The position numbers and the translations under genes were made by a program. This document shows positions 16,953 to 25,998 of a stretch of 56,189 nucleotides of DNA, piece by piece. The stretch spans positions 1-56,189 of the forward strand of contig NZ_LGDG01000255.1 of NCBI RefSeq assembly GCF_001279775.1, read 5' to 3'. The DNA is from Streptomyces sp. MMG1533 (GTDB taxonomy: Bacteria > Actinomycetota > Actinomycetes > Streptomycetales > Streptomycetaceae). How positions within the stretch are numbered: position 1 is the first letter of the stretch; every line of letters begins with the position of its first letter. The notes under the pieces were generated by a model. That model did no database searches and had not been told where the DNA came from. It worked only from the letters and a program-made list of their open reading frames with translations.

Positions 16953-18659
16953 CTACAACGGCACGATGTCCGGCGCACCCAACCGCGCCGCGTCCGCCGT
17001 CAGGTCATCCGGCTGCCGCTGCGACTCCCGCTCCGCCTCCACCCGCTTCTCGTAGTGCTCGACCTCGCGCTCGATGTGGTCCTTGTCCCAGCCGAGCACC
17101 GGCGCCATCAGCTCGGCGGCCTCGCGAGCGCTGCGGGTGCCCCGGTCGAAGGTCTCGATGGAGATGCGGGTGCGCCGGGTCAGCACGTCGTCCAGATGCC
17201 GCGCCCCTTCGTGCGAGGCGGCGTACACGATCTCGGCGCGCAGATAGTCGTCGGCCGCCTGCAGGGGCTCGCCGAGCGAGGTGTCCGAGGCGATGAGGTC
17301 GAGCACCTCCTCGGCCATCGCGCCGTACCGGTTCAGCAGGTGTTCCACGCGCACCACGTGCAGGCCGGTCCGCGCGGCGATCCGCGCTCGCGCGTTCCAC
17401 AACGCCCGATATCCCTCGGCGCCGAGAAGCGGGACGTCCTCGGTGACACACTCGGCGACCCGCGTGTCGAGTCCGTGCACCGCCTCGTCCACCGCGTCCT
17501 TGGCCATCACCCGGTACGTCGTGTACTTGCCGCCGGCCACCACGACGAGCCCCGGCGCCGGATGCGCCACGGTGTGCTCGCGCGACAGCTTGCTGGTGGC
17601 GTCCGACTCGCCGGCCAGCAGGGGCCTCAGGCCCGCGTACACACCCTGGACGTCGTCCCTGGTCAGCGGTACCGAGAGCACCGAGTTGACGCGCTCGAGG
17701 AGATAGTCGATGTCGGCGCTGGACGCCGCCGGGTGCGCCTTGTCGAGGTCCCAGTCGGTGTCCGTCGTACCGATGATCCAATGGCGGCCCCACGGGATGA
17801 CGAACAGAACGGACTTCTCGGTGCGCAGGATCAGGCCGCTCGACGAGGTGATCCGGTCCTTGGGCACGACGAGGTGGATGCCCTTGGACGCCCGGACGTG
17901 GAACTGCCCGCGCTCGCCCACCATCGCCTGGGTGTCGTCGGTCCACACACCGGTCGCGTTCACGATCTGCTTGGCGCGGACCTCGTACTCCCCGCCCGCC
18001 TCGACGTCCTGCACCCGGGCGCCGACCACGCGCTCGCCCTCGCGCAGAAAGCCGGTCACCCGCGCGCGGTTGGCGACCTTCGCCCCGTACGCAGCCGACG
18101 TACGCACCAAAGTCGCCACGAAGCGGGCGTCGTCCATCTGGGCGTCGTAGTACTGCAACGCCCCCACCAGCGCGTCCTTCTTCAAGGCGGGCGCCACCCG
18201 CAGGGCGTGACGGCGGCTCAGGTGCCGGTGCAGGGGCAGACCCCGGCCGCGCCCTCGAGCCATCGACATGCCGTCATAGAGGGCGACACCCGACCCGGCG
18301 TACAGGCGCTCCCAGCCCCTGTGCTGAAGCGGGTACAGGAACGGCACCGGCTTCACCAGATGCGGCGCCAGTCGCTCCAGCAGCAGGCCCCGCTCCTTCA
18401 GCGCCTCGCGCACGAGGGCGAAGTCGAGCATCTCGAGATAACGCAGACCGCCGTGGATCAGCTTGCTGGACCTGCTCGACGTGCCCGACGCCCAGTCACG
18501 CGCCTCGACCAGGCCCACGGACAGGCCACGGGTCACGGCGTCGAGCGCGGTGCCCGCGCCGACCACTCCCGCGCCCACCACCAGCACGTCCAACTCACGC
18601 TCGGCCATTGATGCGAGTGACTCGGCGCGTTGCGCCGGGCCCAGTGTCGCTGTCCTCAC
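16953..18659 (-). CDS. glpD: Glycerol-3-phosphate dehydrogenase (FAD)
   Basis: Oxidises glycerol-3-phosphate to dihydroxyacetone phosphate and passes electrons to the respiratory chain at the inner membrane face. It has 568 residues, the usual length for GlpD. The FAD-binding Rossmann motif VVGAGVVGAG lies at about residues 27-36. Further family signatures are SSRSSKLIHGGLRYLE, the substrate region RASKGIHLVVP, FVIPWGRHWIIGTTDTDW, and VVAGGKYTTYR. GTG 18659 has GGGAGG five bases upstream, which excludes the longer reading from 18806. It is divergent from the nucleotide-sugar-dehydrogenase-like gene. The intergenic region holds two DnaA boxes. Confidence 0.95.
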   Translation of the reverse strand: MRTATLGPAQRAESLASMAERELDVLVVGAGVVGAGTALDAVTRGLSVGLVEARDWASGTSSRSSKLIHGGLRYLEMLDFALVREALKERGLLLERLAPHLVKPVPFLYPLQHRGWERLYAGSGVALYDGMSMARGRGRGLPLHRHLSRRHALRVAPALKKDALVGALQYYDAQMDDARFVATLVRTSAAYGAKVANRARVTGFLREGERVVGARVQDVEAGGEYEVRAKQIVNATGVWTDDTQAMVGERGQFHVRASKGIHLVVPKDRITSSSGLILRTEKSVLFVIPWGRHWIIGTTDTDWDLDKAHPAASSADIDYLLERVNSVLSVPLTRDDVQGVYAGLRPLLAGESDATSKLSREHTVAHPAPGLVVVAGGKYTTYRVMAKDAVDEAVHGLDTRVAECVTEDVPLLGAEGYRALWNARARIAARTGLHVVRVEHLLNRYGAMAEEVLDLIASDTSLGEPLQAADDYLRAEIVYAASHEGARHLDDVLTRRTRISIETFDRGTRSAREAAELMAPVLGWDKDHIEREVEHYEKRVEAERESQRQPDDLTADAARLGAPDIVPL

Positions 18660-18775
18660 CGCTGCCTCCCGCTGTCGGTCGTGGCGGTTCACCCCTGAGG
18701 AGTGGCCCGGTTCGTATCCCCCATGCCCAAATTCTGACCGGCTTGCCCAAGTCCAGCCACCAGTGGCCCCCAGCC

Positions 18776-18784
18776 TGTGGACAA
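18776..18784 (-). promoter_or_regulatory. DnaA box (TTGTCCACA)
   Basis: TGTGGACAA on the plus strand is the exact complement of the Streptomyces DnaA box TTGTCCACA. It lies in the glpD upstream region, outside any origin context seen here. Confidence 0.6.
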
Positions 18785-18892
18785 CTTTCACGGACGCACG
18801 GAACAACGCTCACGGACCAACACAAAGACACACGTAATCAATCCCGTAAATCGGTCATATTTACTCCTAGTCTGACATTGCGCTCGCCCATC

Positions 18893-18901
18893 CTGTCCAC
18901 A
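18893..18901 (+). promoter_or_regulatory. Second DnaA box (CTGTCCACA)
   Basis: One mismatch from the preferred TTGTCCACA, and a variant accepted in Streptomyces. It is 117 bp from the first box and in the opposite orientation, and lies about 50 bp before the dehydrogenase-like start. Confidence 0.5.
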
Positions 18902-18951
18902 GGGCTTGCGCACCTGTCCCGCTTCGGTTACTGGGAAGGACGGCCCACGCC

Positions 18952-20160
18952 ATGCCCGCAGATCTCGCCGTCATCGGACTCGGCCCCTACGGACTGCCCC
19001 TGGCCCAGGCCGCCGTCGCCGCCGGCATCCCCACGCTCGGCTACCGCACCGGCCCCGAGCCGGGTTCCCTCAGCCCCGCCGAACTGCGCCGGATGCTCTC
19101 GGGGGGCTTCCGGCCGACCAGCTCCCCCGCCGAACTCGGCCGGGTGCGCACCGCGGTCATCTGCGCCCCCACCCCACGGGGCGCGGACGGCGGGCTCGAC
19201 CTCGGCCAGGTGGAGGCGGCCGCCCGCACCCTGGCGGCACACCTGCGCCCGCACACCACGGTCATCCTGGAGTCACCCGTCCAGCCGGGCACCACGGAGG
19301 ACTTCCTGCGCCCCCTCCTCGAAGAGGGCTCCGGGCTGCGCGCGGGCCGCGACTTCCACCTCGCCTACTCCCCCAGCCGTGTCGACCCGGGCAATCGCGA
19401 CTTCACCCCCGCCGGCACCCCCAAGGTGATCGGCGGCCTCAGCCCCGCCTGCACCGAGTCCGCCGCCGCCTTCTACGGCCGTCTCACCGACAAGGTGGTA
19501 CGCGCGCGTGGACTACGCGAAGCGGAGACCGTGCAGCTCCTGGAGACGAACTACCGGCACGTCAACATCGCCCTCGTCAACGAAATGGCCGTCCTGTGCC
19601 ACGACTTGGGCGTCGACCTCTGGGACGTCATCCGCTGCGCGGAGACCAAGCCGTTCGGCTTCCAGGCCTTCCGGCCCGGCCCCGGCGTCGGCGGCCACGC
19701 AGTCCCCCAGGACCTGACCGGTCACGCCGGCCGCACCCTGCGCATGGTCGAACTCGCCCAGCAGGTCAACCACCAGATGCCGCGTTACGTCATCCAGCGC
19801 GCCGCCACCCTCCTCAACGAGCACGGCAAGTCCGCGCGCGGCGCCCGCGTCCTCCTCCTCGGCGTCACCTACAAGCCCGACCTCGCCGACCAGCAGTCCG
19901 CCCCCGCCCAGGAGATCGCGACCCGCCTGATGGAGCTCGGCGCCTCCGTCAGCTACCACGACCCGCACATCCCGTCCTGGAACGTCCTGGGCCGCCCGGT
20001 CCCCCGCGCGGACTCCCTCTACGAGGCCGCTGCCGACGCCGACCTCACGATCCTCCTCCAGAACCACCGCACGTACGACCTCCAGGGCCTGTCGGTGAAG
20101 GCCCAGCTGCTGCTGGACACGCGGGGGGCCACGCCTACGGGGGCGGCGCATCGGTTGTGA
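18952..20160 (+). CDS. Nucleotide-sugar dehydrogenase-like protein lacking catalytic residues
   Basis: Member of the UDP-glucose/GDP-mannose/UDP-ManNAc 6-dehydrogenase family, 402 residues. The N-terminal Rossmann motif VIGLGPYGLPLA, the middle segment (YSPSRVDPGN, NYRHVNIALVNEMA) and the C-terminal nucleotide-sugar domain (LLGVTYKPDLAD) are all present. The catalytic Cys, normally in a GPGxGGHC motif, is Ala250 (GPGVGGHAVPQD; codon GCA at 19699). The conserved Lys of the AKLLEN motif is Gln195 (TVQLLETNY). Oxidation to the uronic acid through a thiohemiacetal should therefore be impossible. The protein may bind NAD and a nucleotide sugar without turnover, or do another reaction. Otherwise the reading frame is intact, with normal codon use, so it is not a decaying gene. 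A hairpin terminator follows. Confidence 0.85.
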   Translation: MPADLAVIGLGPYGLPLAQAAVAAGIPTLGYRTGPEPGSLSPAELRRMLSGGFRPTSSPAELGRVRTAVICAPTPRGADGGLDLGQVEAAARTLAAHLRPHTTVILESPVQPGTTEDFLRPLLEEGSGLRAGRDFHLAYSPSRVDPGNRDFTPAGTPKVIGGLSPACTESAAAFYGRLTDKVVRARGLREAETVQLLETNYRHVNIALVNEMAVLCHDLGVDLWDVIRCAETKPFGFQAFRPGPGVGGHAVPQDLTGHAGRTLRMVELAQQVNHQMPRYVIQRAATLLNEHGKSARGARVLLLGVTYKPDLADQQSAPAQEIATRLMELGASVSYHDPHIPSWNVLGRPVPRADSLYEAAADADLTILLQNHRTYDLQGLSVKAQLLLDTRGATPTGAAHRL

Positions 20161-20205
20161 AGGGGGGCGCGCGGTACGGCACCGGGCTCCTGAGCTGGTG
20201 GCGCG

Positions 20206-20243
20206 GGGCTCTCTCGCATCGGTAACGTACGAGAGCGGAGCCC
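20206..20243 (+). terminator. Hairpin after dehydrogenase-like gene
   Basis: GGGCTCTCTCG (20206-20216) pairs with CGAGAGCGGAGCCC (20230-20243) with a short bulge and a 13-base loop, 45 bases after the stop codon at 20160. Confidence 0.65.
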
Positions 20244-20366
20244 GTCGACCCGGCGGCGGGGTCCCAAATCCGGTGCCGCGCCGCTCCATGGCGGATCCGG
20301 TACCGTACAAAAGGCGGAGCCCACCGCAGCGGGTACTGCGGCAGGCTCCTGACGGGTTACGGGTGT

Positions 20367-20391
20367 CCGCCCCCATTCTGGTTGGGGGCGG
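20367..20391 (-). terminator. Terminator after 31-codon ORF
   Basis: CCGCCCCCA (20367-20375) pairs perfectly with TGGGGGCGG (20383-20391) across a 7-base loop. It starts five bases after the stop of the small basic ORF on the minus strand. Confidence 0.65.
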
Positions 20392-20395
20392 CCGC

Positions 20396-20491
20396 TCACC
20401 GTCCGTGAATCCGCAAGATCCACCTCCTCCGGTACTTCACCATCCGCAGACGGATCCGGTCCCAGCGGGTGGGCTTGCGGTGGCGACCCAT
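20396..20491 (-). CDS. Very basic 31-residue small protein
   Basis: Small ORF starting at ATG 20491. A strong ribosome site (GGAAGGGGG) lies five to six bases upstream and a stem-loop terminator begins five bases after the stop. The product opens MGRHRKPTRW and ends RRRWILRIHGR. About half of its residues are Arg, Lys or His, and three are Trp. There is no signal peptide or Cys. It could be an amphipathic nucleic-acid- or membrane-binding peptide. I do not recognise a family. It lies alone between the dehydrogenase-like gene and guaB3. The compact ribosome site, ORF and terminator arrangement is the main argument that it is real. Confidence 0.5.
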   Translation of the reverse strand: MGRHRKPTRWDRIRLRMVKYRRRWILRIHGR

Positions 20492-20815
20492 AGGCGCCCC
20501 CTTCCACGACGCCACCCATTGACCCGGTAGGCGGCACGTTGGAACTCGGGCCGGGCCCCGAGGGCCGGGGTCCGGAACCTTGTCCTTGGAAGGGGGCACC
20601 CCACAGAACTGGGGCGCCGACGAGAACGCTACCGCCGCGACCCCGCTGACCAGCCCGAATTCACCCCGAAGGCAACCGTGCGCCCGCACCCCGCGTCACG
20701 CGCCCCCGCAGGCCCCCCGGACACGCAAAGGGACCGGTCACCTCACCCAGGTGAGACAACCGGCCCCTTCACGTACAACGGGGACTACGGAAACGGACTA
20801 CGGGGACTACGCGAA
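20492..20815. other. Intergenic region upstream of the small basic ORF
   Basis: Contains the guaB3 terminator (20728-20769) and a duplicated ACGGGGACTAC motif just after the guaB3 stop. The promoter for the small basic ORF should lie here, but none is convincing. No further gene is supported. Confidence 0.4.
20728..20769 (-). terminator. Terminator after guaB3
   Basis: AAGGGACCGGT (20728-20738) pairs with ACCGGCCCCTT (20759-20769) with one mismatch. Inside it CACCT/AGGTG forms a second stem. It lies 47 bases past the guaB3 stop on the minus strand. Confidence 0.7.
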
Positions 20816-21940
20816 CTACCGCCGATGCACCGAGTCCGCCACCGTCACCTCGACGCGCTGGAACTCCTTCAGCTCGCTGTACCCGGTCGTGGCCATCGCC
20901 CGCCGCAGCGCCCCGAAGAAGTTCATCGAGCCGTCCGGCGTGTGGGACGGGCCGGTGAGGACCTCCTCGATGGTGCCGACCGTGCCGAGGTCGACCTTCT
21001 TGCCGCGCGGCAGCTCCTCGTTGACGGCCTCCATGCCCCAGTGGTGGCCCTTGCCGGGCGCGTCCGTGGCGCGGGCCAGCGGCGAGCCCATCATCACCGC
21101 GTCGGCGCCGCAGGCGATCGCCTTGGGCAGGTCGCCGGACCAGCCGACGCCGCCGTCGGCGATCACGTGCACGTACCGGCCGCCGGACTCGTCCATGTAG
21201 TCACGGCGGGCAGCCGCCACGTCGGCGACGGCCGTCGCCATCGGGACCTGGATGCCGAGCACATTGCGCGTGGTGTGCGCCGCGCCGCCGCCGAAGCCGA
21301 CCAGGACGCCGGCCGCGCCGGTGCGCATCAGGTGCAGGGCCGCGGTGTACGTGGCGCAGCCGCCGACGATCACCGGGACGTCGAGCTCGTAGATGAACTG
21401 CTTCAGGTTCAGCGGCTCGTGCGAGCCGGAGACGTGCTCCGCCGAGACCGTCGTACCGCGGATGACGAAGATGTCGACGCCCGCGTCCACGACCGCCTTG
21501 GAGAACTGGGCGGTGCGCTGCGGGGAGAGCGCGGCGGCGGTGACCACGCCCGAGTCGCGCACCTCCTTGAGGCGCTGCCCGATCAGCTCCTCCTTGATGG
21601 GAGCGGCGTAGATCTCCTGGAGGCGGCGGGTCGCGTTGTCCACGTCCAGCTGGGCGATCTCGTCCAGCAGCGGCTGCGGGTCCTCGTGCCGCGTCCACAG
21701 GCCCTCGAGGTTCAGCACGCCGAGGCCGCCGAGCTCGCCGATGCGGATCGCGGTGGCCGGGGAGACGACCGAGTCCATGGGGGCGGCCAAGAAGGGCAGC
21801 TCGAAACGGTAGGCGTCGATCTGCCAGGCGATCGAGACCTCCTTCGGGTCCCGCGTACGGCGGCTGGGGACGACGGCGATGTCGTCGAAGGCGTACGCCC
21901 GGCGGCCGCGCTTGCCGCGCCCGATCTCGATCTCAGTCAC
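20816..21940 (-). CDS. guaB3: GuaB3 family IMP dehydrogenase-related protein
   Basis: IMPDH/GMP reductase-type TIM barrel of 374 residues without the CBS domain pair of true IMP dehydrogenase. The N-terminus (YAFDDIAVVPSRRTRDP), the PMDSV motif, and the phosphate-binding IADGGVGWSGDLPKAIA and VMMGSPLA are conserved. The loop that carries the catalytic Cys in IMPDH (GSICTTR) reads GGAAHTTR here, with His222 at the Cys position. Classical IMP oxidation or GMP reduction through a thioimidate is therefore not expected. GTG 21940 has AGGGAAAGG upstream, about eight bases away. It lies 116 bp downstream of guaB on the same strand, with a strong terminator between them. The guaB-guaB3 pairing is conserved in actinobacteria. 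Its exact function in actinobacteria is unsettled. Confidence 0.88.
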   Translation of the reverse strand: MTEIEIGRGKRGRRAYAFDDIAVVPSRRTRDPKEVSIAWQIDAYRFELPFLAAPMDSVVSPATAIRIGELGGLGVLNLEGLWTRHEDPQPLLDEIAQLDVDNATRRLQEIYAAPIKEELIGQRLKEVRDSGVVTAAALSPQRTAQFSKAVVDAGVDIFVIRGTTVSAEHVSGSHEPLNLKQFIYELDVPVIVGGCATYTAALHLMRTGAAGVLVGFGGGAAHTTRNVLGIQVPMATAVADVAAARRDYMDESGGRYVHVIADGGVGWSGDLPKAIACGADAVMMGSPLARATDAPGKGHHWGMEAVNEELPRGKKVDLGTVGTIEEVLTGPSHTPDGSMNFFGALRRAMATTGYSELKEFQRVEVTVADSVHRR

Positions 21941-21999
21941 GTGTGTGGCCTTTCCCTGATGCGTTTCAGCGTCTTCCAGTATCGCCGACGGGCACGACA

Positions 22000-22030
22000 A
22001 GGGCGGCCCCGGATGCTCCGGGGCCGCCCT
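22000..22030 (-). terminator. Strong terminator after guaB
   Basis: A perfect 13-bp stem: AGGGCGGCCCCGG (22000-22012) with its complement at 22018-22030 and a 5-base loop. It separates guaB from guaB3. Confidence 0.88.
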
Positions 22031-22056
22031 CGGTACGTCTCACGCGCGCGTGGCCG

Positions 22057-23607
<1,551 letters not shown>

Positions 23608-23676
23608 CTAACGGGAAGCGCAGCTCCCGAATTCCACGGTTCCGGGTGACTCCGGGCTTCGTAGGTTCGTACGGAA

Positions 23677-23717
23677 TCCGGCGGACGCCTGTTCATGTCC
23701 GGCGGACGCCCGTTCAT
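23677..23717. repeat. Direct repeat, 20 bp x 2, upstream of guaB
   Basis: TCCGGCGGACGCC[T/C]GTTCAT occurs at 23677-23696 and 23698-23717, one base apart, so the two copies are on the same face of the helix (21-bp period). They lie between the sigD-like stop and the guaB start, about 110-150 bp upstream of guaB. Confidence 0.75.
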
Positions 23718-23740
23718 CCGGGGCGGCGCCCGGGGGAGCG

Positions 23741-24328
23741 CTACTGCTCGGCCAGCGCCCGCAGCCTGCTCAGTGCCCGGTGCTGGGCCACCCGGACCGC
23801 TCCGGGTGACATTCCCAACATCTGGCCGGTCTCCTCGGCCGTGAGACCCACCGCGATCCGCAGCAGCAGCAGCTCCCGCTGGTTCTCGGGCAGGTTGGCC
23901 AGGAGCTTCTTCGCCCATTCGGCGTCGCTGCTGAGCAACGCCCGCTCCTCCGGGCCGAGCGAGTCGTCCGGCCGTTCCGGCATCTCGTCCGAGGGGACGG
24001 CCGTCGAGCCGGGGTGCCGCATCGCCGCCCGCTGCAGGTCGGCGACCTTGTGCGCGGCGATGGCGAAGACGAACGCCTCGAAGGGGCGGCCGGTGTCCCG
24101 GTAGCGCGGCAGGGCGAGGAGCACCGCCACGCAGACCTCCTGGGCGAGGTCCTCGACGAAGTGCCGGGCGTCGCCCGGAAGACGGGACAGACGGGTGCGG
24201 CAGTAGCGCAGCGCCAGGGGGTGGACATGGGCGAGCAGGTCGTGTGTGGCCTGCTCATCCCCGTCGACGGCGCGATGCACGAGCCCGCCGATCGCCCCTG
24301 GGGCAGTGCCCGCCTCGTCGTCGCGCAT
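23741..24328 (-). CDS. sigD: ECF RNA polymerase sigma factor, SigD type
   Basis: Small alternative sigma factor of 195 residues. Region 2 is recognisable ([51 protein letters not shown]). Region 4 ends with a helix-turn-helix ([29 protein letters not shown]). ATG 24328 is chosen because the codons between ATG 24418 and 24328 have poor third-position G+C, unlike real coding sequence here. ATG 24418 does have a strong ribosome site (GGGAGGG), so a longer form cannot be excluded. The symbol rests on the conserved order guaB3-guaB-sigD-bldM-whiD and the shared position of mycobacterial sigD. No anti-sigma gene is adjacent. Confidence 0.88.
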   Translation of the reverse strand: MRDDEAGTAPGAIGGLVHRAVDGDEQATHDLLAHVHPLALRYCRTRLSRLPGDARHFVEDLAQEVCVAVLLALPRYRDTGRPFEAFVFAIAAHKVADLQRAAMRHPGSTAVPSDEMPERPDDSLGPEERALLSSDAEWAKKLLANLPENQRELLLLRIAVGLTAEETGQMLGMSPGAVRVAQHRALSRLRALAEQ

Positions 24329-24533
24329 CGGTCCATGGTGCCTTGGCGGCCTCCGATGCGTGGCATCGCCCTGGTCGTTGTGCACCGAAGCGTTATGAGC
24401 AGGTGCGCCGGAACTCATCCCTTGCGCCCTCCCCTCCCGCTCGATCGACTCGTCCCCGAGGAACTCCACACCCTCAAGGATGCGGCATCCGCGGCGAAAC
24501 GAGCAGCGGGCACCCGGCGGGCCCTTTTGCCAC

Positions 24534-24559
24534 CCCCGCCCACCTTGCGGTAGGCGGGG
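24534..24559 (-). terminator. Hairpin after bldM
   Basis: CCCCGCC (24534-24540) pairs with GGCGGGG (24553-24559), 36 bases after the bldM stop on the minus strand. Confidence 0.55.
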
Positions 24560-24594
24560 ATTTCCGTACCCCCGCTACAACCCACGCGTAGGAC

Positions 24595-25206
24595 CTAGCG
24601 CACCAGGCCCCATCGGAACCCGAGCGCCACGGCGTGCGCGCGGTCCGAGGCGCCGAGCTTCTTGAACAGCCGTCGGGCGTGCGTTTTGACGGTGTCCTCC
24701 GAGAGGAACAGCTCACGGCCGATCTCGGCGTTCGAGCGGCCGTGGCTCATGCCTTCGAGGACCTGGATCTCGCGCGCGGTGAGCGTCGGCGCGGCGCCCA
24801 TCTCCGCGGAGCGCAGCCGGCGCGGGGCCAGCCGCCAGGTCGGGTCGGCGAGGGCCTGCGTGACGGTGGCGCGCAGTTCGGCGCGCGAGGCGTCCTTGTG
24901 CAGGTAGCCGCGGGCGCCGGCGGCGACCGCGAGCGCCACGCCGTCGAGGTCCTCGGCGACGGTGAGCATGATGATGCGCGCACCGGGATCGGCGGACAGC
25001 AGCCGCCGGACGGTCTCGACGCCGCCCAGACCGGGCATGCGTACGTCCATCAGAATCAGGTCCGAGCGGTCGGCGCCCCAGCGGCGGAGGACTTCCTCGC
25101 CGTTGGCCGCGGTCGTCACGCGCTCCACGCCGGGCACGGTCGCGACCGCGCGGCGGAGCGCCTCTCGGGCAAGCGGGGAGTCGTCGCAGACGAGGACGGA
25201 TGTCAT
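24595..25206 (-). CDS. bldM: Developmental response regulator BldM
   Basis: Orphan response regulator needed for aerial mycelium formation and sporulation in Streptomyces. It has 203 residues. The receiver domain (1-120) has the acidic pair CDDS, the phosphoacceptor-equivalent Asp54 in LILMDVRMPG, and the switch Lys in LHKDAS. The C-terminal LuxR/FixJ-type helix-turn-helix is at about 140-200 (LTAREIQVLEGMSHGRSNAEIG, SEDTVKTHARRLFKKL). In S. coelicolor, BldM works without phosphorylation of Asp54 and acts as a homodimer or as a heterodimer with WhiI (established knowledge). ATG 25206 has GGAGGG upstream. A perfect BldN-type promoter lies about 120 bp upstream. The sequence matches the known BldM so closely that the assignment is firm. 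Confidence 0.97.
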   Translation of the reverse strand: MTSVLVCDDSPLAREALRRAVATVPGVERVTTAANGEEVLRRWGADRSDLILMDVRMPGLGGVETVRRLLSADPGARIIMLTVAEDLDGVALAVAAGARGYLHKDASRAELRATVTQALADPTWRLAPRRLRSAEMGAAPTLTAREIQVLEGMSHGRSNAEIGRELFLSEDTVKTHARRLFKKLGASDRAHAVALGFRWGLVR

Positions 25207-25587
25207 GGCCGCCCTCCGCAGCTGATGCACGTCACCTTGAGCCTCCAGGCTGGTACGAAATCGTCACCTGTGCGGTCGACCGTCTCGGACGCCTGCCCGA
25301 GCCCTTGTTGTTTCAACCGCCTCCGCACTCTCAACGACGGTCACTCGAAAGAGTTACGGGGCCGTGTGCCATCTTCGGCACTCTACGTGAGGGCGCGGAC
25401 ACGGTGCAGACATGCGTGGCGGACCCACAACGTTTCATCACAAGCCATGCCCCATTCAGACCCTTTTCTTCCCATTTCACGGTGTCTGAGGCTAGATTCG
25501 CAATGAGTCATATTTTCATCTCCTTAGATCGTAGATGTACGGTCGTGGACACCGTATCCGCCCAGAACGGCTACAAGGGGTCACGCA
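25207..25587. other. bldM / whiD divergent regulatory region
   Basis: About 380 bp between two developmental genes. The minus strand has a BldN-type promoter for bldM (25331-25358). Before whiD, an A+T-rich stretch (about 25450-25540) holds TAGATT (25492-25497) and TAGATC hexamers that could be -10 elements; no -35 match is strong. No ORF is supported. Confidence 0.55.
25331..25358 (-). promoter_or_regulatory. BldN-type promoter of bldM
   Basis: On the minus strand CGTAAC (25358-25353) is followed by exactly 16 bases and CGTTGA (25336-25331). This equals the reported sigma-BldN consensus CGTAAC-N16-CGTTGA without a mismatch. Transcription would start near 25324, giving a leader of about 118 bases before bldM. 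Confidence 0.9.
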
Positions 25588-25917
25588 ATGGCAGATTTCT
25601 CCCGCCTTCCCGGACCGAACGCGGACCTGTGGGACTGGCAGCTCCTGGCCGCCTGTCGCGGGGTGGACAGCTCGCTCTTCTTTCATCCGGAGGGCGAGCG
25701 CGGTGCGGCCCGGAGTGCTCGCGAGAACTCGGCCAAGGAGGTCTGCATGAGGTGCCCGGTCCGCGCACAGTGCGCGGCGCACGCGCTGGCGGTGAGAGAG
25801 CCGTACGGCGTCTGGGGCGGACTGACCGAGGACGAGCGCGAAGAGCTCATGGGGCGGGCGCGCCACCGGCTGGTGTCGGCGTCGGCGGCCACCGGGGACG
25901 GCCCATCGGGCAACTGA
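25588..25917 (+). CDS. whiD: WhiB-family iron-sulfur regulator WhiD
   Basis: Small regulator (109 residues) that holds a [4Fe-4S] cluster, binds the principal sigma factor and is needed for late sporulation. The four cluster ligands are Cys23, Cys53, Cys56 and Cys62 (ACRG, VCMRCPVRAQC), the same positions reported for S. coelicolor WhiD. The family signature GVWGGLTEDER follows. The N-terminus (MADFSRLPGPNADLWDW) and gene order next to bldM confirm the assignment. Its mycobacterial counterpart is WhiB3, near groEL1 and sigD. ATG 25588 has AAGGGG about eight bases upstream. Confidence 0.96.
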   Translation: MADFSRLPGPNADLWDWQLLAACRGVDSSLFFHPEGERGAARSARENSAKEVCMRCPVRAQCAAHALAVREPYGVWGGLTEDEREELMGRARHRLVSASAATGDGPSGN

Positions 25918-25998
25918 ACTGAAGGAACGTTTCTTCTAAATGGGCACGCGCACGCGTGCCCCTACTTTTGCCCCGAGGTATCTCCCCAGGAGCGCGCG

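Larger units (their letters stand above)
18660..18951. other. glpD / dehydrogenase-like intergenic region
   Basis: About 290 bp between divergent genes. Besides two DnaA-box matches it holds an unusually A+T-rich patch (about 18825-18880) with a TAGTCT hexamer at 18869-18874 that could be a -10 for the plus-strand gene. No ORF is supported. Confidence 0.45.

Noticed and set aside
20580..21200. Plus-strand ORF after a GGAAGGGGG sequence near 20590
   Set aside because: It runs antisense into guaB3 with poor codon bias and no domain.
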